Shown: positions 9,068 to 17,490, counted from the stretch's first letter. The stretch: DNA of 47,022 nt from Pseudobutyrivibrio sp. (GCF_017471675.1 NZ_JAFUSK010000071.1:1-47022), one strand, 5' to 3'. The notes: generated from the sequence alone by a model not told the origin. Numbers and translations: made by a program.

Positions 9068-9979
9068 TTATCCCTTTACTGAACCCACCATAATTCCAGC
9101 ATCGAAATACTTCTGGAAGAATGGATACATTACAAGAAGTGGTAAACTTGAAATAATAATTGTTGAATACTTAAGTAGCTCTGCAAGGCGAGCTCTTTCA
9201 GCTGTAGACTGCATATCTGCAATCATACCTGCATCTGGCTGGTTCTGAATAAGAATAGCTCTAAGTACAAGCTGAAGTGGCTGCTTAGATGCTGTGTTTA
9301 AGTAAATCATTGCATCGAAGTAGCTGTTCCACATTCCAACGAACTGCCATAAGCAAAGAACTGCGATAACAGGTGTACATACTGGAAGAAGTATTCTGAA
9401 GAATAATGTAAGCTCGTTGGCTCCATCAACCTCGGCAGCTTCTCTAAGCTCACCAGGAATTCCTCTATAATATGTACGGGCGATAATCATGTTCCATACT
9501 GAAAATGCTCCAGGAAGAACAACTGCCCACATGCTATCAAGCAAACCTAAGTTACTGATAAGCAAGTATGTAGGAATCAAACCACCGCCGAAGAACATTG
9601 TAATCATGAAGATTACGTTAAATATCTTTCTTCCCTTGAAATCCTCTAAAGACATTGGGTAGGCACATAGCATGGTAATAGCTACTGATAGGAAGGTAAA
9701 CACTAATGAATAAATCACTGCATTTTTAAAGCCTACCCAAATCTGTGCATTAGAAATAACTCTTTCATAGGCAGTTAATGTCCATTTGTCTAAATCAAAA
9801 GTAATACCTGTATTCTGTAATGTTATAGGATCCATAAATGATGCTACAACGATGTATACCATAGGAATGATGATTGCTAAAACAAAAAGAGCAAGTATCA
9901 CATATCCTACAAGTAAAAATGCTTTGTCCCCAGCTGAGTATCGTGAGAACGCGCTTTTTTTCTTTTTCTTTGCTTCCAT
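9068..9979 (-). CDS. Sugar ABC transporter permease, LplC/YtcP type
   Basis: About 303 residues with six predicted membrane segments. The EAA cytoplasmic-loop motif that contacts the ATPase is ELREAAEVDGANELTLFF (about 195). ATG 9979 is chosen because GGGAGG lies five bases before it; an earlier in-frame codon at 10009 would overlap the upstream gene and lacks a ribosome site. The N-terminus is a Lys-rich cytoplasmic stretch. It pairs with the LplB-type permease encoded 13 bp upstream. No ATPase gene is in the operon, so a shared MsmK-like ATPase elsewhere is expected. Confidence 0.9.
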   Translation of the reverse strand: MEAKKKKKSAFSRYSAGDKAFLLVGYVILALFVLAIIIPMVYIVVASFMDPITLQNTGITFDLDKWTLTAYERVISNAQIWVGFKNAVIYSLVFTFLSVAITMLCAYPMSLEDFKGRKIFNVIFMITMFFGGGLIPTYLLISNLGLLDSMWAVVLPGAFSVWNMIIARTYYRGIPGELREAAEVDGANELTLFFRILLPVCTPVIAVLCLWQFVGMWNSYFDAMIYLNTASKQPLQLVLRAILIQNQPDAGMIADMQSTAERARLAELLKYSTIIISSLPLLVMYPFFQKYFDAGIMVGSVKG

Positions 9980-9992
9980 TTCTTCCTCCCGA

Positions 9993-10904
9993 TTATAGTC
10001 CCTGACCATCGTTCATCTTTTCAACAACCTTGTTAACTGTAATAAGCAAGATTAAGTTGATAACTGTATTAAACAAACCAACGGCTGTTGAATAACTGTA
10101 GTTTCCATCAAGCAAACCTTTCTTATATACGTAGGTTGCAATGATTTCTGATGCACCAAGGTTCAAATCTGTCTGAAGTGCATAAGCTTTTTCGAAGCCG
10201 ATGCTCATGATGTTACCAGCCTGTAAAATAAACTGGATAACAACCATATCCTTAATAGCTGGCCACTCTACAGCCTTAATCTGCTGGAAGATGTTAGCTC
10301 CGTCGATCTGAGCTGCTTCCTTTAATTCCTGGCTGGCATTTGCAAGTGAAGCTGTGTACATGATTGATGCCCAACCTGCTCCCTGCCAGATACCACTTAT
10401 AATGTAGATTGGTCTGAATGCCTCTGGCAATGTAAGGAAATTGATTGTGGTATTAAACATCATGTTAACTGGTCCAGTAACTGAAAGAAGAATTCTTACC
10501 ATACCACAAAGTACAATTACTGATATGAAGTTTGGCATATAAAGCACTAGCTGAATCTTCTGCTTTATCTTGCTGCTTTCTATTCTATTAAGAAGAAGTG
10601 CTAAGATAATTGGCACTGGAAAGCCCCATAACAATCCAAATACACTAAGCTTTAATGTGTTTACCAGATAAGATATAAAATCTGGTGAAGATAAGAATTG
10701 TTTGAAGTATTCTAGTCCAACCCATTCACTTCCAAAGAACCCTTTAAAAGGACTGTACTTTTCAAAAGCAATTAATATACCGCCCATTGGTAGGTATCTA
10801 AATATGATTGTAAGTAACAATGCTGGTCCTAAAAAGAACACATATAATCTCCAGTGATGCATAACATAGGTTAGGGTATTATGCATTTTTCCTTCCTTTT
10901 TCAT
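9993..10904 (-). CDS. Sugar ABC transporter permease, LplB type
   Basis: A 303-residue membrane protein with about six membrane segments, the first being LYVFFLGPALLLTIIFRYLP. Its EAA loop reads ELKEAAQIDGANIFQQIKA (about 200). It starts at ATG 10904 behind GAGGAGG. It is the first gene of the five-gene fructan/sucrose operon and lies under the promoter and operator at 10934-10992, divergent from the LacI gene. Confidence 0.9.
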   Translation of the reverse strand: MKKEGKMHNTLTYVMHHWRLYVFFLGPALLLTIIFRYLPMGGILIAFEKYSPFKGFFGSEWVGLEYFKQFLSSPDFISYLVNTLKLSVFGLLWGFPVPIILALLLNRIESSKIKQKIQLVLYMPNFISVIVLCGMVRILLSVTGPVNMMFNTTINFLTLPEAFRPIYIISGIWQGAGWASIMYTASLANASQELKEAAQIDGANIFQQIKAVEWPAIKDMVVIQFILQAGNIMSIGFEKAYALQTDLNLGASEIIATYVYKKGLLDGNYSYSTAVGLFNTVINLILLITVNKVVEKMNDGQGL

Positions 10905-10933
10905 TAATCCTCCTCAATGAAACCCATATTTTA

Positions 10934-10949
10934 TTGTGCGTTTGCACAA
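10934..10949. promoter_or_regulatory. LacI-type operator in the divergent region
   Basis: The palindrome TTGTGCGTTTGCACAA (TTGTGC/GCACAA around four bases) lies just downstream of the -10 box of the permease operon, where bound repressor would block transcription. A similar core, GTGCAATTGCAC, lies before the second GH32 gene at 39984-39995. Confidence 0.75.
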
Positions 10950-10964
10950 ATCGGTTATGCATAA

Positions 10965-10992
10965 ATCATACCATGTTTTACATTTGTGTCAA
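10965..10992 (-). promoter_or_regulatory. Promoter of the fructan/sucrose operon
   Basis: On the minus strand a perfect TTGACA (-35, 10987-10992) is separated by 16 bp from TATGAT (-10, 10965-10970). The operator lies immediately downstream. Confidence 0.8.
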
Positions 10993-11070
10993 TGGAGTTT
11001 TGTTTATTTGTAAAAATATAACAAGGGGGATGGTGTGTTTTTGTAACAATTTTCACATGAATTTTTACAT

Positions 11071-11099
11071 TTGACAAATATGTTGTTACATTTTATAAT
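11071..11099 (+). promoter_or_regulatory. Promoter of the LacI-YesL operon
   Basis: Consensus TTGACA (11071-11076), 17-bp spacer, TATAAT (11094-11099), about 67 bp before the start codon. Confidence 0.85.
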
Positions 11100-11165
11100 T
11101 TACAGGTGTCAAGTACATGTGAATTGAAATATTTTTAGTTTTTACATAATAAATAGGAGAATATA

Positions 11166-12221
11166 ATGGCAAATAAAGTTACTATTCAAGACATTGCCGA
11201 TGCATTAGGGGTTTCTAGAAACACTGTATCAAAGGCTATCAATAACACCGGAATCCTTGCAGATTCCACTAGGGAAAAGGTATTAGCTAAGGCTGTAGAA
11301 ATGGGTTACAAGCAGTTTTCTTATGCTAATTCTGTTTCAGATATATTAGGCTCTAACAGCGCAAGCAAGCCTGTTGTATCTGGTGAGATTGCACTTTTTA
11401 CAGGTAATTTCCTTGGCAATTCCCACTTTGCATCTACCATGCTAGATAAATTTCAGAATGAAATCACTCACTTAGGCTACAGCATGACCATGCATCGTGT
11501 TACACCTGACAACATAGAAAATGGCACATTTCCTGCCAGCTTTGACAAAAGCCGCACTCATGGAATCATCTGCGTGGAAATGTTTAATCAAGGCTACTGT
11601 GAGCTTCTATGTGATTTAGGCATTCCTGTTTTATTTGCAGATGCCCCAGTAGGTAGCTACACTAAGCAGCTTCCAGCTGACATTCTTCTTATGGATAATT
11701 CCACAGGAATTTTTACACTTATCTCTGAAATGGCTAAGCGTGGTGTTAAGAAAATAGGTTTTGTTGGACAGCCAGATCACTGTCGTTCTTTCTTTGAAAG
11801 ATACATGGCATTTCGCAACGCCATGTTTTTAAATAACCTGCATATTATAGAAAAGTTCTGTCTTACAAATGTTCATCCACACGGTGGCGAATACATTTCT
11901 TACCTTTCTGATGCAATAGAAGCATTGGACGAAATGCCAGAGCTTTTCATCTGTGCCAACGATTTTATCGCCTTGGATTTTATTACTTGTCTTAGAAAAT
12001 TCAGGGTTAACTGCCCTGATGATGTTATGCTATGTGGCTTTGACGATTCAGCCGAATCAAAGGTAATGACTCCCTCACTTACCACCTGTCACATCCACTC
12101 ACAGATTATGGGTGGCACAGCTGCTAATTTACTTATATCAAGAATTGAGCAGCCTGATCTTAACTACAGAACAGTTTACACTGAGACAAATCTTATCTTA
12201 AGAGAGTCTACAAGAGATTAG
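11166..12221 (+). CDS. LacI-family transcriptional regulator (fructan operon)
   Basis: A 351-residue regulator. The N-terminal helix-turn-helix is VTIQDIADALGVSRNTVSKA (5-24), followed by the hinge and a periplasmic-binding-protein-like sensor domain (about 70-350) with GVKKIGFVGQPDHCRSF and FICANDFIALD. It is divergent from the sugar import operon, with a suitable palindrome between them, so it should control that operon in response to a fructose-derived or oligosaccharide ligand (inference). It is clearly paralogous to the regulator at 40201-41259, including the SRNTVS recognition helix and the same domain landmarks. The SD is TAGGAGA. Confidence 0.92.
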   Translation: MANKVTIQDIADALGVSRNTVSKAINNTGILADSTREKVLAKAVEMGYKQFSYANSVSDILGSNSASKPVVSGEIALFTGNFLGNSHFASTMLDKFQNEITHLGYSMTMHRVTPDNIENGTFPASFDKSRTHGIICVEMFNQGYCELLCDLGIPVLFADAPVGSYTKQLPADILLMDNSTGIFTLISEMAKRGVKKIGFVGQPDHCRSFFERYMAFRNAMFLNNLHIIEKFCLTNVHPHGGEYISYLSDAIEALDEMPELFICANDFIALDFITCLRKFRVNCPDDVMLCGFDDSAESKVMTPSLTTCHIHSQIMGGTAANLLISRIEQPDLNYRTVYTETNLILRESTRD

Positions 12222-12237
12222 CATATAGGAGTTTTTT

Positions 12238-12858
12238 ATGCGAAATTTATTAAACTATGATGGGCCAGTACTTAGATTTTTGACAAAGGTTGTATACAGT
12301 GTCTGGCTTAATATACTTTGGTTTGTATGCTGCATACCAGTTGTTACAATTGGTGCATCCACCACTGCACTTTGCTATTGCACTGGAAAGATTGCTCGTG
12401 ATGAGGAGGGCTATATTACAAAGGCCTTCTTTTCAAGCTTCAAGGATGGATTTTTGAAAAGCACTATCATCGGAATCATTATGACTGTACTTGGCGTAGT
12501 GCTTGCTGTTGATGCTTATGTAATGTACCATCTTTGCTTTACATCAGCATTCTGGACACTTGTCAGCGCCATCCTTGTGGTAGCCTGCATCGCATACATC
12601 ATCGTACTTTTATGGGTTTTTCCACTTAACGCCCGCTTCGAAAATACGATAATCAACATGTTCAAGAATTCCATCATGCTTGGCATGAGATTTATCTTTT
12701 GCACTGTTATAATGGCTGGCATATACGTAATCATGGCTTATCTCATCTACTACGTGTGCACGCCACTTATCATTTTTGGAGTTGGCACATGTGCATTGTT
12801 TTCTGCCATGCTTATGAAGAACATCTTAATCCAGTGTGAAGAACAGAGTGAAAGCTAA
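12238..12858 (+). CDS. YesL-family (DUF624) membrane protein
   Basis: A 206-residue protein with about five hydrophobic segments (around 20-42, 75-97, 100-125, 140-165, 170-195). The start RNLLNYDGPVLRFLTKVVYSV and the short TTALCYCTGKI segment are typical of the YesL/DUF624 family. These small membrane proteins are regularly encoded with LplA/B/C-type oligosaccharide importers; their exact role is unknown. It starts 16 bp after the LacI gene behind TAGGAG and is cotranscribed with it. Confidence 0.85.
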   Translation: MRNLLNYDGPVLRFLTKVVYSVWLNILWFVCCIPVVTIGASTTALCYCTGKIARDEEGYITKAFFSSFKDGFLKSTIIGIIMTVLGVVLAVDAYVMYHLCFTSAFWTLVSAILVVACIAYIIVLLWVFPLNARFENTIINMFKNSIMLGMRFIFCTVIMAGIYVIMAYLIYYVCTPLIIFGVGTCALFSAMLMKNILIQCEEQSES

Positions 12859-12862
12859 AATT

Positions 12863-13480
12863 ATGAAAGAAAGAAATTCAACCTTTAAAGAATTAAGCGC
12901 AAAACAAAAACTACAGTGCATATGGGATTATTACAAAATCCACATAATAGTCACTGTAGTTTTGATTTGCGCTATTTTTTCTATTGTAAAAACTGTTAAG
13001 CACGCTGGCTCTGTTGATTTATATGTGGCTTACGTGAATGTAGCCGTTGATGATAAGGTTACTGATGCACTTTTAGGTTCCAGCGGGCTGATTATAAGCA
13101 GCTACAAGGATTTGCTTATCACCGAAGACCCATCTAGCGAGAACTTAGAATACGCCTACGCATCCTCTATGAAGCTTACCTCAGCCCTAAGTGCTGACAG
13201 GCTGGATGTTATTATAGGTGATTCTTATGCTATGTCCTATGCTAATGGCGCTGAGTATCTTGTGAATATTGAAGACTTTGTGAGGGCTAATAGTCCTCAG
13301 TTGTTGGATAAGCTTAAGCCACTGTTTCTAATTGATGATAATGGTAAGCCTTATGCTATCGATGTCTCAGGTTTTGCCCCATTTAAAAGCGCCGGCTACA
13401 GCGAGCCTATCTACCTGGGTATTGTTGCATCTGACAATCACGTGGATGGAAAGCTGACGCTACTTAGGGAGTTTATGTAA
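12863..13480 (+). CDS. Membrane-anchored protein of unknown function, next to yesL
   Basis: About 205 residues: a charged N-terminus, one membrane segment (about 24-44, HIIVTVVLICAIFSIVKTV), then an extracytoplasmic domain. The domain is rich in Asp/Ser and contains a DVIIGDSYAMSYANGAEYLV stretch. ATG 12863, four bases after the yesL stop, is preferred; a GTG at 12836 is also in frame but would overlap yesL without a ribosome site. The family is not recognised here. Its place behind LacI and YesL suggests a role with the sugar importer. The stop codon is formed at the edge of the long palindrome at 13478-14054, so the C-terminus may have been changed by that insertion. Confidence 0.7.
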   Translation: MKERNSTFKELSAKQKLQCIWDYYKIHIIVTVVLICAIFSIVKTVKHAGSVDLYVAYVNVAVDDKVTDALLGSSGLIISSYKDLLITEDPSSENLEYAYASSMKLTSALSADRLDVIIGDSYAMSYANGAEYLVNIEDFVRANSPQLLDKLKPLFLIDDNGKPYAIDVSGFAPFKSAGYSEPIYLGIVASDNHVDGKLTLLREFM

Positions 13481-14052
13481 TCCCCGCCACCCGCTGGACC
13501 CGTCCCCCTTAGGTAGGTGGCTACAGTCACAGATTTTAGATTATCTAAATGTGAAATCTTGCATATTTATTAGTAGGTGTTCTTACAAAGTTTTACAATT
13601 CTATCAGTAAAGTATGCAGAGAGCGGACATATTTGTTATTTTCAAGGAGCATAAGTATGAGGCTAGTTATGCAGTATTGCTTTTGCTTTGGAACGAGCTT
13701 AGAAAAATAAAAAGCAGGTTTTGTTATATATAGTCATGCGCCGCCATGGACGGCGGCGCAAGTGGCCACTTGAAACACGATGTTGAATGTGCCACGGTGG
13801 CTATATATACAAAACCTGCTTTTTAATTTTTGTTAGCGAGTGTAGTAGCAATAGCAATACTGCATAATCTAGCTCATGCTTATGCTTTGTAGTCTATGTT
13901 ATGTCCGCTCTCTGCATACATTACTTTCGAATTGTAAAAGCTGTGTAAGTACACCTACGTTATGCAAGATTGCTCACATTAAGATAATCTACAAATCTGC
14001 TCCAATGTTAGCCACCTACCTAAGGGGGACGGGCCCAGCTGGTGGCGGGGAT
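13480..14052. repeat. 573-bp imperfect palindrome, possible MITE-like element
   Basis: The whole gap between two convergent genes is one long inverted repeat. The outer 46 nt of the two arms pair at 44 positions. Further perfect blocks include 13612-13631 with 13900-13919 and 13709-13724 with 13809-13824. The centre holds smaller hairpins (TGCGCCGCC/GGCGGCGCA at 13737-13760). Each arm starts ATCCCCGCCACC and is flanked by TA on both sides (13478-13479 and 14053-14054), which could be a TA target duplication of the Tc1/IS630 kind. Both neighbouring stop codons (TAA) use the edge bases. No convincing coding frame is present. A transcript from either strand would fold into a very long hairpin. 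It could be a non-autonomous element or a structured RNA. Confidence 0.85.
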
Positions 14053-14255
14053 TATTTGATACCTACGTATTCGTAGCCGGCAGCTTCAACAGCAGCCTTA
14101 AGGTCAGCTTCTGCTACATCAGCTGATGTCTTTAGGGTTACTGTGTTGGCCTCATGGTTTGCTGTAGCCTCATCAACTCCTGGGAGTTTTTCAAGTGCTT
14201 CCTTTACGTGTGCTTCGCAGTGCTGGCACATCATTCCATTAACTGTGATTTCCAT
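14052..14255 (-). CDS. copZ: CopZ-like copper chaperone from an internal, in-frame start within copA
   Basis: Inside copA, an ATG at 14255 is preceded by AAGGAGG (14267-14273) with an 11-base gap. Initiation there would give a free 67-residue protein starting MEITVNGMMCQHCEAHVKEA, which is a complete CopZ-type heavy-metal-associated domain with CxxC (Cys10, Cys13) and the usual length. In other bacteria CopZ is a separate gene that delivers Cu(I) to CopA; in E. coli a chaperone is made from copA by frameshifting. The flexible Asn-rich stretch just before the start looks like a former gene junction. Dual production is inferred, not shown. Confidence 0.6.
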   Translation of the reverse strand: MEITVNGMMCQHCEAHVKEALEKLPGVDEATANHEANTVTLKTSADVAEADLKAAVEAAGYEYVGIK

Positions 14256-16598
14256 AGTGTTGTTTTCCTCCTTGTTGTTTACTGTATTATTAATAAGCAT
14301 GTCATGGCCTAAGGTGTTCTTCATCGGTTTGTCCTTAGAGCTGTCATGCATTTTAAATAGATTTAGCCTTAGTGCATTGGTTACTACGCAAAAGCTTGAT
14401 AGGCTCATGGCTGCTGCACCAAACATAGGGTTAAGTGTCCATCCAAAGGCGTGTATATAGGCTCCTGCTGCAAGTGGAATTCCTATTATATTGTAGAAGA
14501 ATGCCCAGAATAGATTCTCATGAATATTCTTAAGTGTGGCCTTGCTAAGTCTGATAGCTGCTGCAACATCAGATAATCTGCTTTTTACCACTACTAAATC
14601 TGCTGCATCAATGGCCACATCAGTGCCTGCGCCAATAGCAATTCCTATATCCGCCCTGGTGAGAGCTGGGGCATCATTTATTCCATCACCTACCATGGCA
14701 ACCTTGCCAAATTCCTGAAGCTTTCTAATTACTTCTTCCTTGCCATCAGGCTTAACACCTGATATAACTTCATCTACCCCGGCTTCCTTGGCAATAGCCT
14801 GTGCAGTCTTTTCGTTATCACCTGTCAGCATCACCACATGAATGCCCATGTTTTTAAGATGCCTAATTGCCTCTGGGCTGTCATCCTTGATTACATCTGC
14901 CACAGATATAATCCCAAGGAACCTGTTTCCTTTGGCAAAGAACAAAGGTGTTTCTCCTTTGTTAGCAAGTGTATCTGCAAGACCAAGGCTTTCTTCATCT
15001 ATATCAACATATTTTTTGATAAAATCTCCGTTACCACCATATATGTTTTCTCCATCAAGTGTGGCACTTAGGCCACTGCCAGCATGAGCTTTAAAATCAG
15101 ATATGTCTGCTGGCTCCATGCCATCCTCTAAGCCACGTTCTACTATGGCCTTAGCCAGAGGATGCTCCGATTTGCTTTCAAGAGCAAAGGCTGTTCTTAT
15201 AAGATCAACATCATCTATTCCTTCTGCCTCAAAAACACCTATAACCTTTGGCTCACCCTTGGTGATGGTACCTGTCTTATCAAGGGCAACTATCTGAGTC
15301 TTACCTGCCTCCTCAAGGGAAACTGCCGTTTTAAACATGATGCCATTCTTGGCACCCATGCCGTTTCCTACCATTATGGCAACTGGTGTGGCAAGGCCAA
15401 GTGCACATGGACAGCTGATAACAAGCACCGAGATTGCCCTTGCGAGGGCGTAGCCTACAGGCTGTCCCACTAGCATCCATATTACAAATGTGATAATGGC
15501 AACTATAATAACTGCTGGAACAAATACTCCCGATACTCTATCTGCAATCTTTGCAATTGGAGCCTTTGTAGCTGCTGCATCACTTACCATCTGAATAATC
15601 TGAGAAAGGGTGGTATCCTTTCCTACTCGGGTGGCCTCACAAACCATGTAACCGCTTTCGTTGCTGGTAGCTGCAGATACTGTATCACCCACTGCCTTAT
15701 CTACAGGGATGCTCTCGCCAGTAAGGGCTGCCTCATTAACAGCACTGCTTCCCTCAACTACCACGCCATCTACAGGTATATTATCACCTGGTCTGACTAC
15801 AAATCGATCTCCTATCTTCACCTGTTCAATAGGAACCTCTACCTCTTTGCCATCTACTATGACAACAGCTGTCTTTGCTGCAAGCTTCATCAAATCCTTC
15901 AGGGCATTAGTAGTTCTGCCCTTCGAAACAGCTTCCAATAGCTTACCTACAGTAATAAGGGTGAGAATCATAGCCGCTGATTCGAAATAAAACTCATCCA
16001 TCAGCTCCATTACTCTTGTTGAATTTCCATTCAACTGTGCACTTGTCATAGCAAACAGGGCATAAACACTATAAATAAATGAAGCCGCTGAACCCATGGC
16101 AACTAATGTATCCATATTAGGAGCCCGGTGCGCAAGCCCCTTAAATCCACTAATAAAGAACCTCTGGTTGATTACCATAATCGTTGCCGCAAGAATCAAC
16201 TCGTAGATTCCCATAGCAATATGGTTTCCATCTAAGAATCCTGGCAATGGCCAATCCCACAGCATGTGCCCCATGGTCACATACATAAGAGGCAGCAGTA
16301 TAATCACCGATGCAATCAGCCTATTTCTAATCTTTGGTGTTTCAGTATCCTTTAAATCATTATCATAATTTGGAACTGAGCTACTATTTGCGTCCTCACT
16401 GGCCTTTACACTGGCACCATAGCCAGCATCCTCTACAGCCTTTATAATAGCTGCCGCATCTGCACTGCCCTCTACTCCCATGGAATTAGTAAGCAGGCTC
16501 ACAGCACAGCTGTCAACACCAGGCACAGCCGAAACTGCCTTTTCCACCCTGGCCTGGCAAGCGGCGCAGCTCATTCCCGTAACATTGTATTGCTCCAT
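14052..16598 (-). CDS. copA: Copper-exporting P1B-type ATPase with N- and C-terminal metal-binding domains
   Basis: An 848-residue membrane ATPase. An N-terminal heavy-metal domain (1-70) has the site MSCAACQARVEKA. Eight membrane segments follow, with the transport-site motif SCPCALGLATPV (about 395). The actuator motif is LTGES, the phosphorylation motif DKTGTITKG, and the hinge motif MVGDGINDAPAL. After the last membrane segments and a low-complexity Asn-rich linker comes a second metal-binding domain (about 782-848) with GMMCQHCEAHV. It should pump Cu(I) out of the cell using ATP. It is cotranscribed with csoR, 21 bp upstream. The C-terminal domain carries its own ribosome site and start (separate entry). 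Confidence 0.96.
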   Translation of the reverse strand: MEQYNVTGMSCAACQARVEKAVSAVPGVDSCAVSLLTNSMGVEGSADAAAIIKAVEDAGYGASVKASEDANSSSVPNYDNDLKDTETPKIRNRLIASVIILLPLMYVTMGHMLWDWPLPGFLDGNHIAMGIYELILAATIMVINQRFFISGFKGLAHRAPNMDTLVAMGSAASFIYSVYALFAMTSAQLNGNSTRVMELMDEFYFESAAMILTLITVGKLLEAVSKGRTTNALKDLMKLAAKTAVVIVDGKEVEVPIEQVKIGDRFVVRPGDNIPVDGVVVEGSSAVNEAALTGESIPVDKAVGDTVSAATSNESGYMVCEATRVGKDTTLSQIIQMVSDAAATKAPIAKIADRVSGVFVPAVIIVAIITFVIWMLVGQPVGYALARAISVLVISCPCALGLATPVAIMVGNGMGAKNGIMFKTAVSLEEAGKTQIVALDKTGTITKGEPKVIGVFEAEGIDDVDLIRTAFALESKSEHPLAKAIVERGLEDGMEPADISDFKAHAGSGLSATLDGENIYGGNGDFIKKYVDIDEESLGLADTLANKGETPLFFAKGNRFLGIISVADVIKDDSPEAIRHLKNMGIHVVMLTGDNEKTAQAIAKEAGVDEVISGVKPDGKEEVIRKLQEFGKVAMVGDGINDAPALTRADIGIAIGAGTDVAIDAADLVVVKSRLSDVAAAIRLSKATLKNIHENLFWAFFYNIIGIPLAAGAYIHAFGWTLNPMFGAAAMSLSSFCVVTNALRLNLFKMHDSSKDKPMKNTLGHDMLINNTVNNKEENNTMEITVNGMMCQHCEAHVKEALEKLPGVDEATANHEANTVTLKTSADVAEADLKAAVEAAGYEYVGIK

Positions 16599-16619
16599 AA
16601 TCTATCCTTTCTAACCGGA

Positions 16620-16949
16620 TTACTTCATCAGCTTCTGTAAAACACCTACAAGCTCATCCACCACAACCTCATTTCCTTCACGGATGTTATCAGCCACGCA
16701 GGTCTTCACATGATTCGCCAGAAGCACCTTGTTAAAGCTATTAAGCGCCGATGTAATTGCCGACACCTGCATAAGAATATCAGTACAATAAGCATCCTTC
16801 TCAAGCATATTCTCGACGCCCCTAACCTGGCCCTCAATACGCTTAAGACGATTCATCAAATCCTTAAACTCCTTATCATCCCGCTCCTTATGCTTACCAG
16901 AACAGCAGCACTCACAAGCTTCTACAGTAATCTCTTCCTTATTTCCCAT
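16620..16949 (-). CDS. csoR: CsoR-family copper-sensing repressor
   Basis: A 109-residue all-helical repressor. The Cu(I) ligands expected in CsoR are present as Cys in AYCTDIL, His and Cys in NHVKTC. The core LMNRLKRIEGQVRGVENML is characteristic. A Cys-rich N-terminal tail (ACECCCSGKH) is an extra feature that may bind metal. Apo-protein should bind the two palindromes upstream, and copper should release it to induce csoR-copA. It starts behind TAGGAG and is the first gene of the operon. Confidence 0.93.
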   Translation of the reverse strand: MGNKEEITVEACECCCSGKHKERDDKEFKDLMNRLKRIEGQVRGVENMLEKDAYCTDILMQVSAITSALNSFNKVLLANHVKTCVADNIREGNEVVVDELVGVLQKLMK

Positions 16950-16970
16950 AATTGTAACTCCTATACACGC

Positions 16971-16987
16971 ATACCCCTATGGGGTAT
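16971..16987. promoter_or_regulatory. CsoR operator 1
   Basis: The perfect palindrome ATACCCCTATGGGGTAT lies between the promoter and the csoR start. It has the G-tract/C-tract dyad of known CsoR sites. Confidence 0.85.
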
Positions 16988-16999
16988 CTTTACACAGTC

Positions 17000-17028
17000 A
17001 TAATATACCCCTGTAGGGTATTTGTCAA
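17000..17028 (-). promoter_or_regulatory. Promoter of csoR-copA with operator 2 in the spacer
   Basis: On the minus strand TTGACA (17023-17028), a 17-bp spacer and TATTAT (17000-17005) form a near-consensus promoter. The second palindrome ATACCCCTGTAGGGTAT (17005-17021) fills the spacer, so CsoR binding would exclude RNA polymerase. Confidence 0.88.
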
Positions 17029-17153
17029 ATAGATTTACATAATCTATAGTTCTCCCTATAATCCAATCAAGGAATGGGATATTTATAGCAAGTAACATTT
17101 TTACGAAGCGGGCTCCCCCATTTCTTTTTTCTTTTTCCCGCTTTCATATTTCA

Positions 17154-17401
17154 AGTATCTCCTGAGTGATTTTTTGCAAAAAGATACTCGTTTCAGCCAC
17201 TAAATACTTCTCTGAGTATCTCCTGAGTGATTTTTATTAAATTCATAACCGATAATTCCACAATATTATAATTCAGAGGTGTATTTCAGCTATACAAAGT
17301 ATGACTTTAAAATATTCGGGCTATAATATACCAATTTTTCCAGAACCACTATTCCAAACAGACGAAAAAGGTTTGACTTTTAATTTTTCTCTATTTTAGA
17401 T
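17154..17401 (+). repeat. Dispersed intergenic repeat block with promoter-like 72-bp units
   Basis: AGTATCTCCTGAGTGA occurs at 17154-17169 and 17215-17230, and again at 22689-22704. Two further units 72 bp apart each contain a -35-like box and a -10-like box with a 17-bp spacer: ATGACT/TAATAT (17301-17329) and TTGACT/TTAGAT (17373-17401). The same units occur three times at 22775-22946. The strand given is that of the promoter-like reading. The rest of the 16950-17490 gap holds the csoR promoter, a CGGG/CCCG hairpin (17106-17142) and a terminator. Confidence 0.65.
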
Positions 17402-17415
17402 ACTTTTCCACACGC

Positions 17416-17446
17416 AAAAAGCTCCAGAGCACAGTTGCCCTAGAGC
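17416..17446 (-). terminator. Terminator behind the ABC permease gene
   Basis: An imperfect hairpin, GCTCcaGAGCA with TGCcctAGAGC around CAGT, is followed on the minus strand by TTTTTGCG. It lies 45 bp behind the permease stop codon. Confidence 0.65.
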
Positions 17447-17490
17447 CTTAAGCAAGTTCACTGTATGATTCTACCTAAAATAATAATCCA

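Noticed and set aside
13876-14076. A 66-codon frame inside the long palindrome
   Set aside because: It runs over the palindrome arm into the copA end, has no ribosome site and shows no protein-like composition.
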